NCBI RefSeq assembly: GCF_007997015.1
Contig: NZ_VOSM01000003.1
Location: 434,001-498,000, forward strand
From: Lujinxingia vulgaris
Lineage (GTDB): Bacteria > Myxococcota_A > Bradymonadia > Bradymonadales > Bradymonadaceae
Length of the DNA: 64,000 nucleotides
Reading direction: 5' to 3'
A model generated the notes under the pieces. It did no database searches, was not told where the DNA came from, and was given only the letters and a program-made list of their open reading frames with translations. Below, in pieces: positions 38,801-47,430 of the stretch. How positions within the stretch are numbered: position 1 is the first letter of the stretch; every line of letters starts with the position of its first letter. A program made the translations under genes and the position numbers.

Positions 38801-39534
38801 CAGCCTCCACCGAGACCGCCTTCATCGGCGACCAGGTGCAGTTCGACCTCGCGCTCAACATTCCTGCGGGCGATGCTGGCGAGACGGTGAGCATCAACCT
38901 GCTCCCCATTGAGACCACGCTGACCTACCCGGCCGATGTCACCATCGCCGCCGGCGAGCGCAACGCCAGCTTCTCGCTGACCTTCGATGAGGGCGCTGGC
39001 GACTACACCGTCGAAGTCACCCTGGGCGGCGACACCCTCAGCATACCGGTCTCCATCGTTGAGCCCCCCAACGAGCTCACCGAGTCCTTCGACAACTTCG
39101 ACGGCCCGGGCAACACCTATGCCTCCGGAAGCTTCGAAGGCGATGCAGGGTTTATCTGGAACTACACCGAATCACGCCTGACCGATGACATTGTTAATGC
39201 TGATGAGAGCATCGACGGCACGGGCGTCATGTTCGCTCGCTCCGGCGACAGAGCCCTGAGCGCCGAGGGTATTGAAGGCGGCATCAGCTCGATTCGTTTC
39301 GACATGCGCAAGGCTTACACCGGCCAGGGCGCGCGACAGGTTGAAGTCTTCATCAACGGTGCCTCGATTGGCACCTCCGAGACCTTCGGAAGCGGCAGCG
39401 GCGCCGACCCCACCATCGTTGAGTTCTTCGTTGAAGACATCAACGTCTCCGGAGACTTCGATCTGGAGATTCGCTCCATCGGCAGCGGGCAGCTCACCAT
39501 CGACAACCTCGTCTGGACCGCCTACCTCCCCTGA
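35878..39534 (+). CDS. Multidomain amidohydrolase lipoprotein with TSP3-like and OB-fold regions
   Basis: A 1218-aa lipoprotein (lipobox LGAC) followed by an Asp-Pro-rich linker. The first catalytic part is an amidohydrolase, with the metal motif NPHDHITY (HxH), later GIGLSARDVALMAQ, WSARTNVDLYGNTA and LGTDWSASGSMNM carrying the conserved Asp. Thrombospondin type 3-like calcium repeats follow (DGIPDAVDNCPAF, DLDGDGQANDVDNCP). An OB-fold-like segment comes next (SFFVQVDPNNEDDYEG), then Ig-like beta domains to the end. It is likely a surface-anchored hydrolase for an unknown N-containing substrate. An ATG at 35854 is also possible, but GAGG lies 9 bases before 35878. The 35598-35877 gap shows no gene. 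Confidence 0.85.
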   Translation: MLNARSVRSPLLFPLTLLLAASLALGACGDDPEPEDRPDVETDAGPDADVGPDADVDPDPDADVDPDPDVTDPTDPPEGAVACDERMPAPPTGERCIVIPGSSDNILIRGTILAGGEVYHEGSLLLDDQSPNRQITCSGCGCADEPEAQDATIISCPTGVISPGLINPHDHITYSLSRPQPHGEERFDHRHDWRRGLRGHDQIDTSPGSDNSHEGILYGELRMLFGGATSIVGSVGSGDADGMLRNLDNTSYTEGLSGVDVLYRTFPLGDVNGTLRASGCDYPGIDDESRLSAGTYLPHVSEGIDPEAQNEFRCLSGGSGSDLIQDNTAIIHGIGLSARDVALMAQRGSTLVWSARTNVDLYGNTAQAPLFKKFGVPITLGTDWSASGSMNMLRELQCADYLNRLYFDETFTEQELWEMVTANAADAMGAGDQIGRLENGYIADITIFDGADRLPYRAVIDAEIADIVLVMRGGEPLYGDAELIEELVDSAELDGCEMIDVCERDRRLCVELDAGKSLSDIRSAVSSNAYELFFCGEPEDEPSCMPFRPNEYTGLSDTTDTSGDGIPDAVDNCPAFFNPIRPMDGSTQADTNGNGLGDICDPCPLSEDPSCTGIDPDDLDGDGQANDVDNCPVHYNPDQENSSGDEFGDACSPCPDTFLGDGAACPGSIYSLKDGSVAPGALATFEGVIVTAVAEGESFFVQVDPNNEDDYEGAEYSGIYVFNRGGTVEPQVGDRINLTGSTSLFFGQIQVANVANIEVLESDYPLPEPVVVSPADVANDGPLQEALEGVLVRVENVTVTDNAPAAGPGQGDNAFEFVIDGEVRVNNLIYTINPKPDVGEEFASITGVLRWANENSKIEPRSELDVISGPPYLASIEPSPIFVSTDEGDVTTVTLTLNRPAEADTDVTVSYSDESIIAGPVGVVFTEGADRLEIELMSITPDTETTISATVDDVTLTAPVFTYNSASPRQIESFSASTETAFIGDQVQFDLALNIPAGDAGETVSINLLPIETTLTYPADVTIAAGERNASFSLTFDEGAGDYTVEVTLGGDTLSIPVSIVEPPNELTESFDNFDGPGNTYASGSFEGDAGFIWNYTESRLTDDIVNADESIDGTGVMFARSGDRALSAEGIEGGISSIRFDMRKAYTGQGARQVEVFINGASIGTSETFGSGSGADPTIVEFFVEDINVSGDFDLEIRSIGSGQLTIDNLVWTAYLP

Positions 39535-39586
39535 ATCTTCAGCCGGCTCGCCAGCAGGCGGGCCGGCTTCAGGGGTAGCATCATCG

Positions 39587-39620
39587 AAAAAGGCCACGCG
39601 AACATCGCGCGGCCTTTTTC
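39587..39620 (+). terminator. Terminator after the amidohydrolase lipoprotein
   Basis: AAAAAGGCCACGCG (39587-39600) pairs with CGCGCGGCCTTTTT (39606-39619) around a five-base loop, with one mispair inside the stem. A second, upstream GC-rich hairpin (about 39541-39568) follows the stop closely. Confidence 0.85.
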
Positions 39621-39773
39621 TATTCCCCCATCAAGAAAGAAAGTTGCACCGCGCTCACATCGGCGTTAAGACTCACCCGGCGGTCCGCTGTTTCCAAACT
39701 CGATGGGATACCTCTCATGGCCATGACCTGAATTGCTCCCGACCGCTCTAATTTGCGATGGTGTTGATTGTAT

Positions 39774-39799
39774 AAACCCGGCCCTCGCCGGGTTTTTTT
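39774..39799 (+). terminator. Isolated rho-independent terminator in a gap
   Basis: A 9-bp stem AAACCCGGC/GCCGGGTTT (39774-39782 with 39787-39795) is followed by more T residues. It ends no recognised gene. The about 150 bases between it and the preceding terminator have no ORF, so it may end a small RNA (see findings). Confidence 0.85.
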
Positions 39800-39902
39800 G
39801 TTCTGAAGCCCACCTGCGCAGCCGCTCGCGAGTTGACCGCACGCCGGCTTTCCTTGCTATGCTGCAAGTGCCCTCTGAGCCTACCCGCACCGGCCCGCCC
39901 CG

Positions 39903-42791
39903 ATGAACGCTAAAGACCCCGCGCCCACCCCCGATTCGCGCTCCCCGCGCGATCCTCGCGCCACCGGTCGACTCAGCGCGCTCACGTCTCCTGCCGAAGC
40001 CATCAGCTCCCCCCAGCCTCGCGAGACATCGCGGAGGTTCAATCGCCGCCTGGCACTGGCCTATATCCTGCTCGCGGCCCTCTGGATTCTCTTAAGCGAC
40101 GCCCTGGTCAACGCCCTCTTCACCGCCCCGGCCTCCCGCGAACTCGCCCAGACCCTCAAGGGACTCTTCTTCATTATCTCCAGCGGGCTTCTCCTCTACG
40201 TCCTACTTCGTCGCCACCTCGCCGCACTCCACACCGTCGAACGCCAGCTCGTCACCCGCGACGCGCACATCGGGCGAATCATCGACACCATGGCCAACGG
40301 CGTGGCGCTCATCGATCTCAATGGCGCCCTGGTCGACGTAAACCCCGCCCTCTGCCGCCTGCTCCACCAACCTGCCGACGCGCTCCTCGGGACCACACTG
40401 GGTCCGCTGATACTTCTTGAGAGTCGCGACACACTGACACTAAATCTCGCGCTCGAGCGCGCGCGTTCCCGGGGCACCTTCGCCGCTGAGCTCGCCTACC
40501 CCTCCGACAACGACCGTCACGTCGAAGTCCACCTCACGCTCGCTCCCCTCTTTGATGATGACGGTCAGCTCACCGGCTACGTCGCCGACTTTCTCAACAT
40601 CGGCGAAGTCCGCCGCGCCGAGGCCCACCTCGAGGGCATCGGCGCCGTCATCGAAGAACTCGCCAGCGAAAACGACATCGCCACCCTCGGCGACAAAGCG
40701 CTCCGCGCCGCCTCCGACCTGACCGAGTTTGAGCTCGGCGAGATCGCGCTCTTTACCCCCGACTCGCCGACCTTGCGCGTGTTCTGGAGCCGCGGTCTTA
40801 CGCCTTCCGGCGACGCATCCGCCCGGAGCGCCCTCGACTTCGCCACACACCTTGTCGAACGCGGCACCTTCGCCTCGCGCGACCTGTCCGACCTCTCCAG
40901 CACCTACCGCGATCAGGGCGTACGCCACATCGCGGGCGTCCCCATCGTGCGTGACGAAAAAGCCTGCGGAGCGCTCATCGTCGCCACGCGCGATCCCCGG
41001 CGCCAGCTCGCGCCGCGCCACATCACCATGCTCAACGCGGTAGCCCGTCAGCTCGGCGTCGCCCTGCACCGCCACGCCCTCCTGCTGGAAGCACGCACCT
41101 CCGAGGCCCGCTTCCGCGACGTCATCGACACCGTCCCGGACATCCTCTACCGCACAAGCCTCCCCGACTTCGCCACCACCTTCATCAGCCCGGCCACCGA
41201 GCGCCTGCTCGGCTACCCCGCCCGCGCCTTCTACGAAGACACCCAACTCTGGCGTTCCCGCATCCACCCCGACGACCGCGACGTCATCACCCACACCATC
41301 GAGCACGCCATCGACCACGACGAGACCTACGTCGTGCGCTACCGCAGCATCCACCGCAACGATGAGCGCACACGCTGGTTCGAAGACCGCGGCCACGTCG
41401 AACGCGACGCCAACCACAATCCCATCGCCATCACCGGCGTCATCTCCGACATCACCGCCCAGAAGATCGCCCAGGATCGCCTCACCTTCCTGGCCTACAA
41501 CGACAGCCTCACCACCCTGCCCAACCGCCACGGCCTCATCGAAGCCATCGAGGCCCACATCGCCCGAAATCCCGACGCCAGCGCCGCTCTCTTCTACGTC
41601 GACCTGGACCGCTTCCACCTGGTCAACGACATCCTGGGCCATGACGCCGGCGACGCGCTACTCCTCGATGCCCGCGACCGCCTCCAGTCGCTGCTGCCCG
41701 CCGACGCCGTCCTCGCCCGCATCGGCGCCGATGAGTTCGTCGTATTTATGCCCTCCTCAGACGACCTCTCCCTGGAGTCCCACGCCCACACCATCCAGAG
41801 CGCCTTCAGCCGTCCCTTCAGCATCAAAGGCCAGGACTCGTTCCTGAGCGCCAGCATCGGCATCGCCTCCTACCCCCGCGACGCCGCCGACGCCACCACG
41901 CTGCTCAAGCAGGCCCACCGCGCCCTCTCCCACGCCAAAGACACCGGCCCGGCCAACTTCTCGCTCTACGCCGGCGAACTTGCCGAGCGCCAGCAACGCC
42001 GCCTCGCGCTGCAATCCCAGCTCCACGGCGCCGTCGAACGCGGCGAACTCCGTGTGGCCTACCAACCCATCATCGATCTTCAAAGCGGACGCATCACCGG
42101 CGCAGAAGCCCTCCTGCGTTGGACCGACGCCCACGGCCAGCATATCTCGCCAGCCGAGTTTATCCCCGCCGCCGAAGAATCCGGGCTCATCGTTCCCCTG
42201 GGCGACTGGGTTCTTGAGCGCGTCTGCCGGCAGATTGCCACATGGCACGGCCGGGGCCTCGACGTCTCCGTCGCCGTCAACCTCTCCCCCCTGCAGTTTC
42301 TGCGAAGCGACATCGTCGACCGCATCCTCGCAGCCATCGCCAACGCGAAGATCCCCGCCCACCGACTCGCCTTGGAACTCACCGAATCGGCCATCCTCGC
42401 CGACCCGGAGCACACCGCACGGGTCGTGCGCCAACTTCGCGACCACGGCCTGCGCGTGGCCATCGACGACTTCGGCACCGGCTACTCCTCCCTGGAGCGC
42501 CTCAAGCAGCTCCCGGTGCAGACCCTCAAGATCGACCGCTCCTTCGTCAAAGACCTCCCCGGCGATGAGCGCGACACCAGCATCGTTCGCTCCATCGTCA
42601 CCCTCTCCCAGAGCTTCTCCATGCACTCTCTGGCCGAAGGGATCGAGACCCTGGAGCAGTGGCACCTGCTCCGCGAGATGGGCTGCCACTACGGCCAGGG
42701 CTTCTACTTCAGCCCGGCCATCCCGCCGGAGCGCCTCTTCGAGCAGGCCACCTCTCCTCCGGCCTGGGCTGCGCTACCCGAGCCCCTCTAA
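39903..42791 (+). CDS. Membrane PAS-GAF-PAS-GGDEF-EAL cyclic-di-GMP protein
   Basis: A 962-aa protein with two TM segments near residues 49-66 and 80-100, then a cytoplasmic PAS (RIIDTMANGVALIDLNGALV), a GAF domain, and a second PAS (VIDTVPDILYRTSL). A GGDEF domain with the degenerate signature R-I-G-A-D-E-F (about 606-612) follows, then an EAL domain. The EAL part keeps AEALLRW, ELTESAIL, DDFGTGYSS and LKIDRSFV, so the phosphodiesterase half is probably active. The cyclase half (GADEF) is doubtful; it may act as a GTP-binding regulator. It probably controls surface or motility behaviour through cyclic di-GMP. The gene is monocistronic. Confidence 0.92.
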   Translation: MNAKDPAPTPDSRSPRDPRATGRLSALTSPAEAISSPQPRETSRRFNRRLALAYILLAALWILLSDALVNALFTAPASRELAQTLKGLFFIISSGLLLYVLLRRHLAALHTVERQLVTRDAHIGRIIDTMANGVALIDLNGALVDVNPALCRLLHQPADALLGTTLGPLILLESRDTLTLNLALERARSRGTFAAELAYPSDNDRHVEVHLTLAPLFDDDGQLTGYVADFLNIGEVRRAEAHLEGIGAVIEELASENDIATLGDKALRAASDLTEFELGEIALFTPDSPTLRVFWSRGLTPSGDASARSALDFATHLVERGTFASRDLSDLSSTYRDQGVRHIAGVPIVRDEKACGALIVATRDPRRQLAPRHITMLNAVARQLGVALHRHALLLEARTSEARFRDVIDTVPDILYRTSLPDFATTFISPATERLLGYPARAFYEDTQLWRSRIHPDDRDVITHTIEHAIDHDETYVVRYRSIHRNDERTRWFEDRGHVERDANHNPIAITGVISDITAQKIAQDRLTFLAYNDSLTTLPNRHGLIEAIEAHIARNPDASAALFYVDLDRFHLVNDILGHDAGDALLLDARDRLQSLLPADAVLARIGADEFVVFMPSSDDLSLESHAHTIQSAFSRPFSIKGQDSFLSASIGIASYPRDAADATTLLKQAHRALSHAKDTGPANFSLYAGELAERQQRRLALQSQLHGAVERGELRVAYQPIIDLQSGRITGAEALLRWTDAHGQHISPAEFIPAAEESGLIVPLGDWVLERVCRQIATWHGRGLDVSVAVNLSPLQFLRSDIVDRILAAIANAKIPAHRLALELTESAILADPEHTARVVRQLRDHGLRVAIDDFGTGYSSLERLKQLPVQTLKIDRSFVKDLPGDERDTSIVRSIVTLSQSFSMHSLAEGIETLEQWHLLREMGCHYGQGFYFSPAIPPERLFEQATSPPAWAALPEPL

Positions 42792-42852
42792 CCATCTCAT
42801 TTTCAAGACGATCCTCGTCTCAACAAGGTTTTACGCGAACCTCATCGCCGCC

Positions 42853-42880
42853 TTGACCGCCGACACCCCCTCGGTATACT
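42853..42880 (+). promoter_or_regulatory. Sigma-70-type promoter of the Ig-like lipoprotein gene
   Basis: TTGACC (42853-42858) and TATACT (42875-42880) are separated by 16 bases. The predicted start site is about 150 bases before the ATG at 43040, leaving a long untranslated leader without a recognised riboswitch fold. Confidence 0.65.
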
Positions 42881-43039
42881 CACGGCTAACCTACAGTATA
42901 AGCTCAGCAGGCAGCGACCTTTTCTGCCCGCGCTATGCTTCGCTGCTGCACTTGCACCTGGATTTACGTTTGCGCGTCGTACGACGCGCCAATTCACCAC
43001 GAACAACACGCCGCTCGCGGCGCGTTGCGGAGGAAAGAG

Positions 43040-45019
43040 ATGATGGGAAGCTACACAACAAAGTTGCTCGCGTTGCTGGCCGCCGGCGGCCTCTCGCTGA
43101 CAATGGCCTGCGGTGAGAGCACGGTAAACGTGCCCACCGACGAAGATCCTCGCGATCACGAGCAACCGGACATCCCCGGCACCAGCCGCCTGGAGCACGT
43201 CGAGCCCTGCGACCCCGCACAGCTCGCCTGCACCCGCACCCTGGCGGTGGAGGACTCGGCCACCATCTCCGTGCGCCTGGTCGACGCCGACGGCAACCCC
43301 ATCCGCAACGCCATGGTCGGCTTCGCCCTGGAGACCGTCGTCGGCGCTCAGGGAGCGACCCTCTCGGCCGCCAACGACATCACCGACGACAACGGCATGG
43401 CCTCGACCACCGTGCGCACCGGCGGCGACCCCAACACCGCCACCGGCACCATCCGCGTCGAAGCCACCGTGGACCAGGAAGGCGTCAACGCCCTTGAATT
43501 CAACATGGGCATCAACGCCAAAGACTCCGCCTCCTACATCGTAGAGTACGAGCACGCCGGCTCGGCCGTGCTCGACACCGTCGAGACCCTCTTCCTCCCG
43601 CCCACCGTCACCTGTGACGCGGCCGAGGAAGCCTTCAACCGCGACGGCCTCTGGCCCAGCGCCGACTTCGTGCGCAACGCCACCGTCAACGCCGATGGCT
43701 CCATCAACGACGTCATCCTGCCCTCGGTCGCCAACAACACCGCCTACACCATCATTGGTTCGGCGATTCAGAACGTCGGCACCCGCGAAGTCAGCGTCGC
43801 CGTCGGCTGCTCCGAGAACAACCCGCCCGTGCAAAACGGCGTGAGCACCGTCGTCGAGATCGAGCTCTTCGACTACTTCCCCACCATCGCCGGCACCTAC
43901 CAGGTCACCCACGCCTTTGACCTGCGCAGCGGACTTCCGCCTTCAGTGCGCGACGTCATCGACCTTATTGGCACCCTGGCGGAGAGCCCCGCTCGCTTCA
44001 TCCTGGGTTGCCCGGCCACCATCGATTACTGCGAAGGTGGTACCCGCGGCCTGCTCGACTTCCTGCTCGACTTCGCCGGCGATTCGCTGGGCGGCTTTGC
44101 GGACACGCTTCGCGACTTCCAGAGCAACGGCACCCTGCTGGCGCTCGCGCTCGACTTCCTCGACGATACCCTCGAAGGCCTCCTGCCCCAGTGGGCCGTG
44201 GATGGTCAGCAGATCATCGGTGACGTTGTCAGCATGCTCGAAGCCTTCGTCGTTGAAGGTTCCATCATCATCGACGAGCAGCCCGTCATCGACCTGGCCA
44301 GCGGTCAGGCCACCGCGGTCCTTCTCCCCGAGAACAACCGCCAGCTCTGGAACGACATCGTCCTGACCTGGAGCCGCGGCTGCGAAGGCCAGCCCGCTTC
44401 CTGCTCCGAGGTCCGCATCCGCTCCTTCGATGTGGGTGAAAACGGCAGCGCCGTCTTCGGCAACTTCGGCGCGACCATGATCGGCGCCACTGCCCTCGAG
44501 ATCGACAAGCACCCGCTCACCCTTCAGTACGGCAACCTCATCCTTGCCGTCATCGAGAAGGTTCTGCTCCCCCGTCTCTTCGCCGACGCCCCGACCCCCA
44601 TCGACTCGCTTGAGGCGATGCTCGGTGAGCTCATCGACTGCGAGGGTCTCGCTGATAAGGTCTCCAACCCGGGCGACACCATGTACAACGCCATCGTCCA
44701 GGCCTGCGAAGTCCTCCAGGACGAAGCGGCTGACACCGTCCGCGACTACGTCAACGACAGCCTGGTTGCCGACTCCGAAGACAACTTCCGCATCGGCACC
44801 CCTGCCGGCGAGCCCTGCGAGATCTACCAGCCCGCCGTCTACCCGCCCGGCTCCTCGGCGAGCAGCGGCTGGCCTGGATACCCGCTGCCCTTCATCCAGA
44901 CCCTGGGCACCCCCGAGCTTCGCTGCAAGTGGGAAGCTGAGTTCCGCTTCAGCACCGAGAGCCAGCCCTCCATCCTGGACGGCACCTTCTACGGCAACCG
45001 CTCCGACAGCGGGAACTGA
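43040..45019 (+). CDS. Lipoprotein with N-terminal Big_1-type Ig-like domain
   Basis: A 659-aa lipoprotein (TMACGES; Cys follows a typical hydrophobic signal). AGGA lies 6 bases before the ATG at 43040. The in-frame start at 42935 would give an Arg/Cys-rich lead. Residues about 65-140 look like an Ig-like Big_1 domain (VRLVDADGNPIRNAMVGF and later DDNGMASTTVRTGG), as in intimins and other surface proteins. The rest is unassigned, with scattered cysteines (for example GCPATIDYCEG) and long hydrophobic helices. The last about 80 residues look compact. Function is unknown; surface adhesion or envelope structure is an inference from the Ig-like domain. Confidence 0.75.
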   Translation: MMGSYTTKLLALLAAGGLSLTMACGESTVNVPTDEDPRDHEQPDIPGTSRLEHVEPCDPAQLACTRTLAVEDSATISVRLVDADGNPIRNAMVGFALETVVGAQGATLSAANDITDDNGMASTTVRTGGDPNTATGTIRVEATVDQEGVNALEFNMGINAKDSASYIVEYEHAGSAVLDTVETLFLPPTVTCDAAEEAFNRDGLWPSADFVRNATVNADGSINDVILPSVANNTAYTIIGSAIQNVGTREVSVAVGCSENNPPVQNGVSTVVEIELFDYFPTIAGTYQVTHAFDLRSGLPPSVRDVIDLIGTLAESPARFILGCPATIDYCEGGTRGLLDFLLDFAGDSLGGFADTLRDFQSNGTLLALALDFLDDTLEGLLPQWAVDGQQIIGDVVSMLEAFVVEGSIIIDEQPVIDLASGQATAVLLPENNRQLWNDIVLTWSRGCEGQPASCSEVRIRSFDVGENGSAVFGNFGATMIGATALEIDKHPLTLQYGNLILAVIEKVLLPRLFADAPTPIDSLEAMLGELIDCEGLADKVSNPGDTMYNAIVQACEVLQDEAADTVRDYVNDSLVADSEDNFRIGTPAGEPCEIYQPAVYPPGSSASSGWPGYPLPFIQTLGTPELRCKWEAEFRFSTESQPSILDGTFYGNRSDSGN

Positions 45020-45031
45020 ACGCATCACACC

Positions 45032-45097
45032 CACAACCTCCTGAACAGGAGGTTGTGAACCCAACAAAAAAGCCGGCCCTCTCGGGCCGGCTTTTTT
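45032..45097 (+). terminator. Double terminator after the Ig-like lipoprotein
   Basis: A 12-bp stem (45032-45043 with 45046-45057) is followed by a second hairpin (AAAAAAGCCGGCCC at 45066-45079 with GGGCCGGCTTTTTT at 45084-45097). The second is symmetrical, so it may also stop the minus-strand gene at 45131. Confidence 0.92.
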
Positions 45098-45130
45098 GCT
45101 CTGAGATTAATCGAGATTTCAGCAGCGCGC

Positions 45131-45346
45131 TCAGCTCGGCGCGCCCTTCACCTCAATCCCCATCTGACGGCAGGTGAACAAAAAGACCTCCATCTCCACC
45201 TCACCGAGATGCTCCTGGGGAAGCGCCTCCAGAATCTCACTCCAGGTCAGCTCGCCCTTCTCACGACCACGCCGCAACAACTCACGCTTGTTATCGTGGT
45301 AGGCGGTCTTCTCGGGATTCGACTCAAACTCGCTCTGCTCAACCAT
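45131..45346 (-). CDS. Free-standing sigma-70 region 1.1-like protein
   Basis: A 71-aa soluble protein. Residues about 20-67 match the Sigma70 region 1.1 pattern: ELLRRGREKGELTWSEILE, then a helix (EVEMEVFLFTCRQMGIEV). In primary sigma factors region 1.1 is an autoinhibitory N-terminal domain that occupies the RNA polymerase DNA channel. Here it stands alone, with no sigma regions 2-4 nearby. The ATG at 45346 is chosen because AAAGGAG lies 6 bases before it. Upstream in-frame residues (from 45403) are less plausible. It may modulate RNA polymerase or be a remnant; function is inferred only from the sequence pattern. Confidence 0.6.
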   Translation of the reverse strand: MVEQSEFESNPEKTAYHDNKRELLRRGREKGELTWSEILEALPQEHLGEVEMEVFLFTCRQMGIEVKGAPS

Positions 45347-45442
45347 GGGACACTCCTTTAGGGCGAGCACGAAGGGTGGCTCATGCTCTCCGCTGCAATC
45401 CAACTGTGGACTTGGGCGAAGATAAGCACCGGAACTCCCTGT

Positions 45443-46738
45443 TCAATCACCCGCCACAGCGCGCTCGGTGACCATATCGGCTGCCCCCAGTCCCAGCGCC
45501 TCATAGAGCTCGCCGAGCAGGTAAATCGACCCGAAACAAAGCACCGTTTTGCCCGCTTTACAGCTGGCCATCGCCTCGCGCAGACACCACCCGGCATCCC
45601 CCACGCCCCGCAAATGCAACTCCGGCACACGAGCCCGAAGCCCGGCCTCATCAAGCGCCCGCGGCGTAGCGATCCTCACAGCCCAGACCCCCACTCCCAG
45701 CTCCGAGAGCAACGCCTCCAGCCCCTCCTGCTTCTTATCTTCGAGAGCCCCCCACACCACAGCCCCCACCTCCCCGGTGCTCCCCGCCCCCAGCTCCGAG
45801 CGCAACGCCGCAATCCCGGCCGGGTTATGCGCCGCATCCAGCAGCAGGTCGTTCACGCGACCGTCCGACCCGACGATCCTGCGCCGCTCCATGCGTCCCG
45901 GCCACTGCCAGCGCTCTAAACCTCGCTGCGCGACGTTTTCATTGTACGCTTCCCCCAGAAACACCTGCGCCGCGCATCGCGCCGTCACATGATGCCGACG
46001 CGCCACCCGCGAGCGACCTTCGTGTGTGACCTGGCCCGCGTCCCAGGCCAACGTCGGCGCATAACGCGACCCTTCTGAGGCCCGCGCCCACAGCACCTCA
46101 AAGGCCTCCGAGTGCTCCTGCTCCCCGATCACCACTGGCACCCCCGCCCGCATCACCCCGGCTTTCTCGCCAGCGATGGCCTCGAGCGTATCTCCCAGAT
46201 ACGCCTCATGATCGCGGTCGATGGTCGTGATGATACTCAGCGCCGGCTCAATCGCGTTGACCGCATCAAGCCGCCCGCCCAGGCCCACCTCGTAAATCGC
46301 CACATCAACGCGCTGCGCCTCAAAGAGTCGAGCGGCCATCAACGTCGTCAGCTCGAAAAAGGTCAGCGCATCTTCCCCAACGTGCGACACGTCGCCGTAG
46401 CGCGCATACACATCCTCCAGCACCGGCATCACCTGCGCCGGTGTCAGCGGCACCCCACCCACTCTGAACCGCTCTTCAAACCCCACAAGATGCGGGCTCG
46501 TATACAACCCCACCCGAAGCCCGTGCGCCCCCAGAATCGCGCTCAACGAAGACGCAACCGTACCTTTGCCGTTGGTCCCGGCCACCACGATCGCCGGCGC
46601 ACAACGCTCTGGATGCCCCTCGGCCTCCAGCGCCGCGCGCATGCGCTCCAACCCCAGCTTGATCGTAAAGCGATTCTGCTCAAAAAGGCGTTGCTTTAAC
46701 GCCTCCCAGCGCTGCAAATCGCTGCCTGCGTCGCTCAA
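45443..46738 (-). CDS. folC: Folylpolyglutamate/dihydrofolate synthase FolC
   Basis: A Mur-ligase-fold enzyme of 431 aa that adds glutamate to folates, and in some species also makes dihydrofolate from dihydropteroate. Motifs are FTIKLGLERMRAAL, the ATP loop VVAGTNGKGTVASSL, SPHLVGFEERFRV and IYEVGLGGRLDAVN. The first in-frame ATG lies inside the upstream regulator gene. I prefer the TTG at 46738, which overlaps the upstream stop (TTGA) and gives a normal FolC N-terminus. The C-terminal segment (GAVVWGALEDKKQEG) is the glutamate-ligase domain. Its position downstream of a CRP-type regulator is unexplained. Confidence 0.85.
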   Translation of the reverse strand: MSDAGSDLQRWEALKQRLFEQNRFTIKLGLERMRAALEAEGHPERCAPAIVVAGTNGKGTVASSLSAILGAHGLRVGLYTSPHLVGFEERFRVGGVPLTPAQVMPVLEDVYARYGDVSHVGEDALTFFELTTLMAARLFEAQRVDVAIYEVGLGGRLDAVNAIEPALSIITTIDRDHEAYLGDTLEAIAGEKAGVMRAGVPVVIGEQEHSEAFEVLWARASEGSRYAPTLAWDAGQVTHEGRSRVARRHHVTARCAAQVFLGEAYNENVAQRGLERWQWPGRMERRRIVGSDGRVNDLLLDAAHNPAGIAALRSELGAGSTGEVGAVVWGALEDKKQEGLEALLSELGVGVWAVRIATPRALDEAGLRARVPELHLRGVGDAGWCLREAMASCKAGKTVLCFGSIYLLGELYEALGLGAADMVTERAVAGD

Positions 46739-47367
46739 TGGAACGCGAAGCGGTCTTGCAACTCCAGATAGCGCAGGTAGCGGTCGTAGGCCTCGCAATC
46801 CAGAATCTCAAAATACCCGCGGCGATCGATGAGGATCAGCTCATCACGCACCAGCTCGTTGAGGATCTGCTTAACCTCACCGATCTCCAGGGCGAGCACG
46901 TCGGCCAGGTTCGCAGGAATCGGCGCCGACTCCCCGGCCCCCTCCACGCGCTTAACCCGCTGAGTCTCCGCACGAAGCTGATGCAACACACGCGCCTTAT
47001 TGGTGCGCAGCACAAGGTTCGAGACGCGGTACTGCGCCTGGGTAAGACGCTGGGTCAGCTTCTTGAGCATCCGCAGGGCGATGTCGGAGTTGCCCTTGAT
47101 CATCCCCTCGAATTGCTCCGTATCCACCTGAATCACGGAGGCATCTTCGGTCACCACCGCGCTCACCGGCCGACGCGGCTCACCGAGCATCGCCAGCTCT
47201 CCACAAAACTCGCCAGCGCCGAGGTCTTCAACCACAACCTCGGTGTCATGAATCCGCTTGGTCAGGCGCACACTCCCGGACTTAATGACATACATCCGGT
47301 TGCCCTCCTCGCCTTCACGAAACAAGACCGTCCCTGCGGCGCACTGACGAACACCTTTTTCACTCAC
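46735..47367 (-). CDS. CRP/FNR-type transcription regulator with cyclic-nucleotide-binding domain
   Basis: A 210-aa protein with a cyclic-nucleotide-binding beta barrel (VLFREGEEGNRMYVIKSG, then GEFCGELAMLGEPRRPVSAVV, a phosphate-binding-cassette-like segment). A C-helix follows (NSDIALRMLKKLTQRL), then a C-terminal winged helix (ADVLALEIGEVKQILNELVRDELILIDRRGYFEI). It probably binds DNA as a dimer in response to a nucleotide or another ligand. The target is unknown. The stop overlaps the likely folC start by four bases, so the two are probably cotranscribed. CAGGG precedes the start codon. Confidence 0.88.
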   Translation of the reverse strand: MSEKGVRQCAAGTVLFREGEEGNRMYVIKSGSVRLTKRIHDTEVVVEDLGAGEFCGELAMLGEPRRPVSAVVTEDASVIQVDTEQFEGMIKGNSDIALRMLKKLTQRLTQAQYRVSNLVLRTNKARVLHQLRAETQRVKRVEGAGESAPIPANLADVLALEIGEVKQILNELVRDELILIDRRGYFEILDCEAYDRYLRYLELQDRFAFH

Positions 47368-47430
47368 GAGCTACCCTGACCGATGGAGGAAGTTGAAAAG
47401 CCTGCTGACTCAGGACAGCCAACGCGTATC

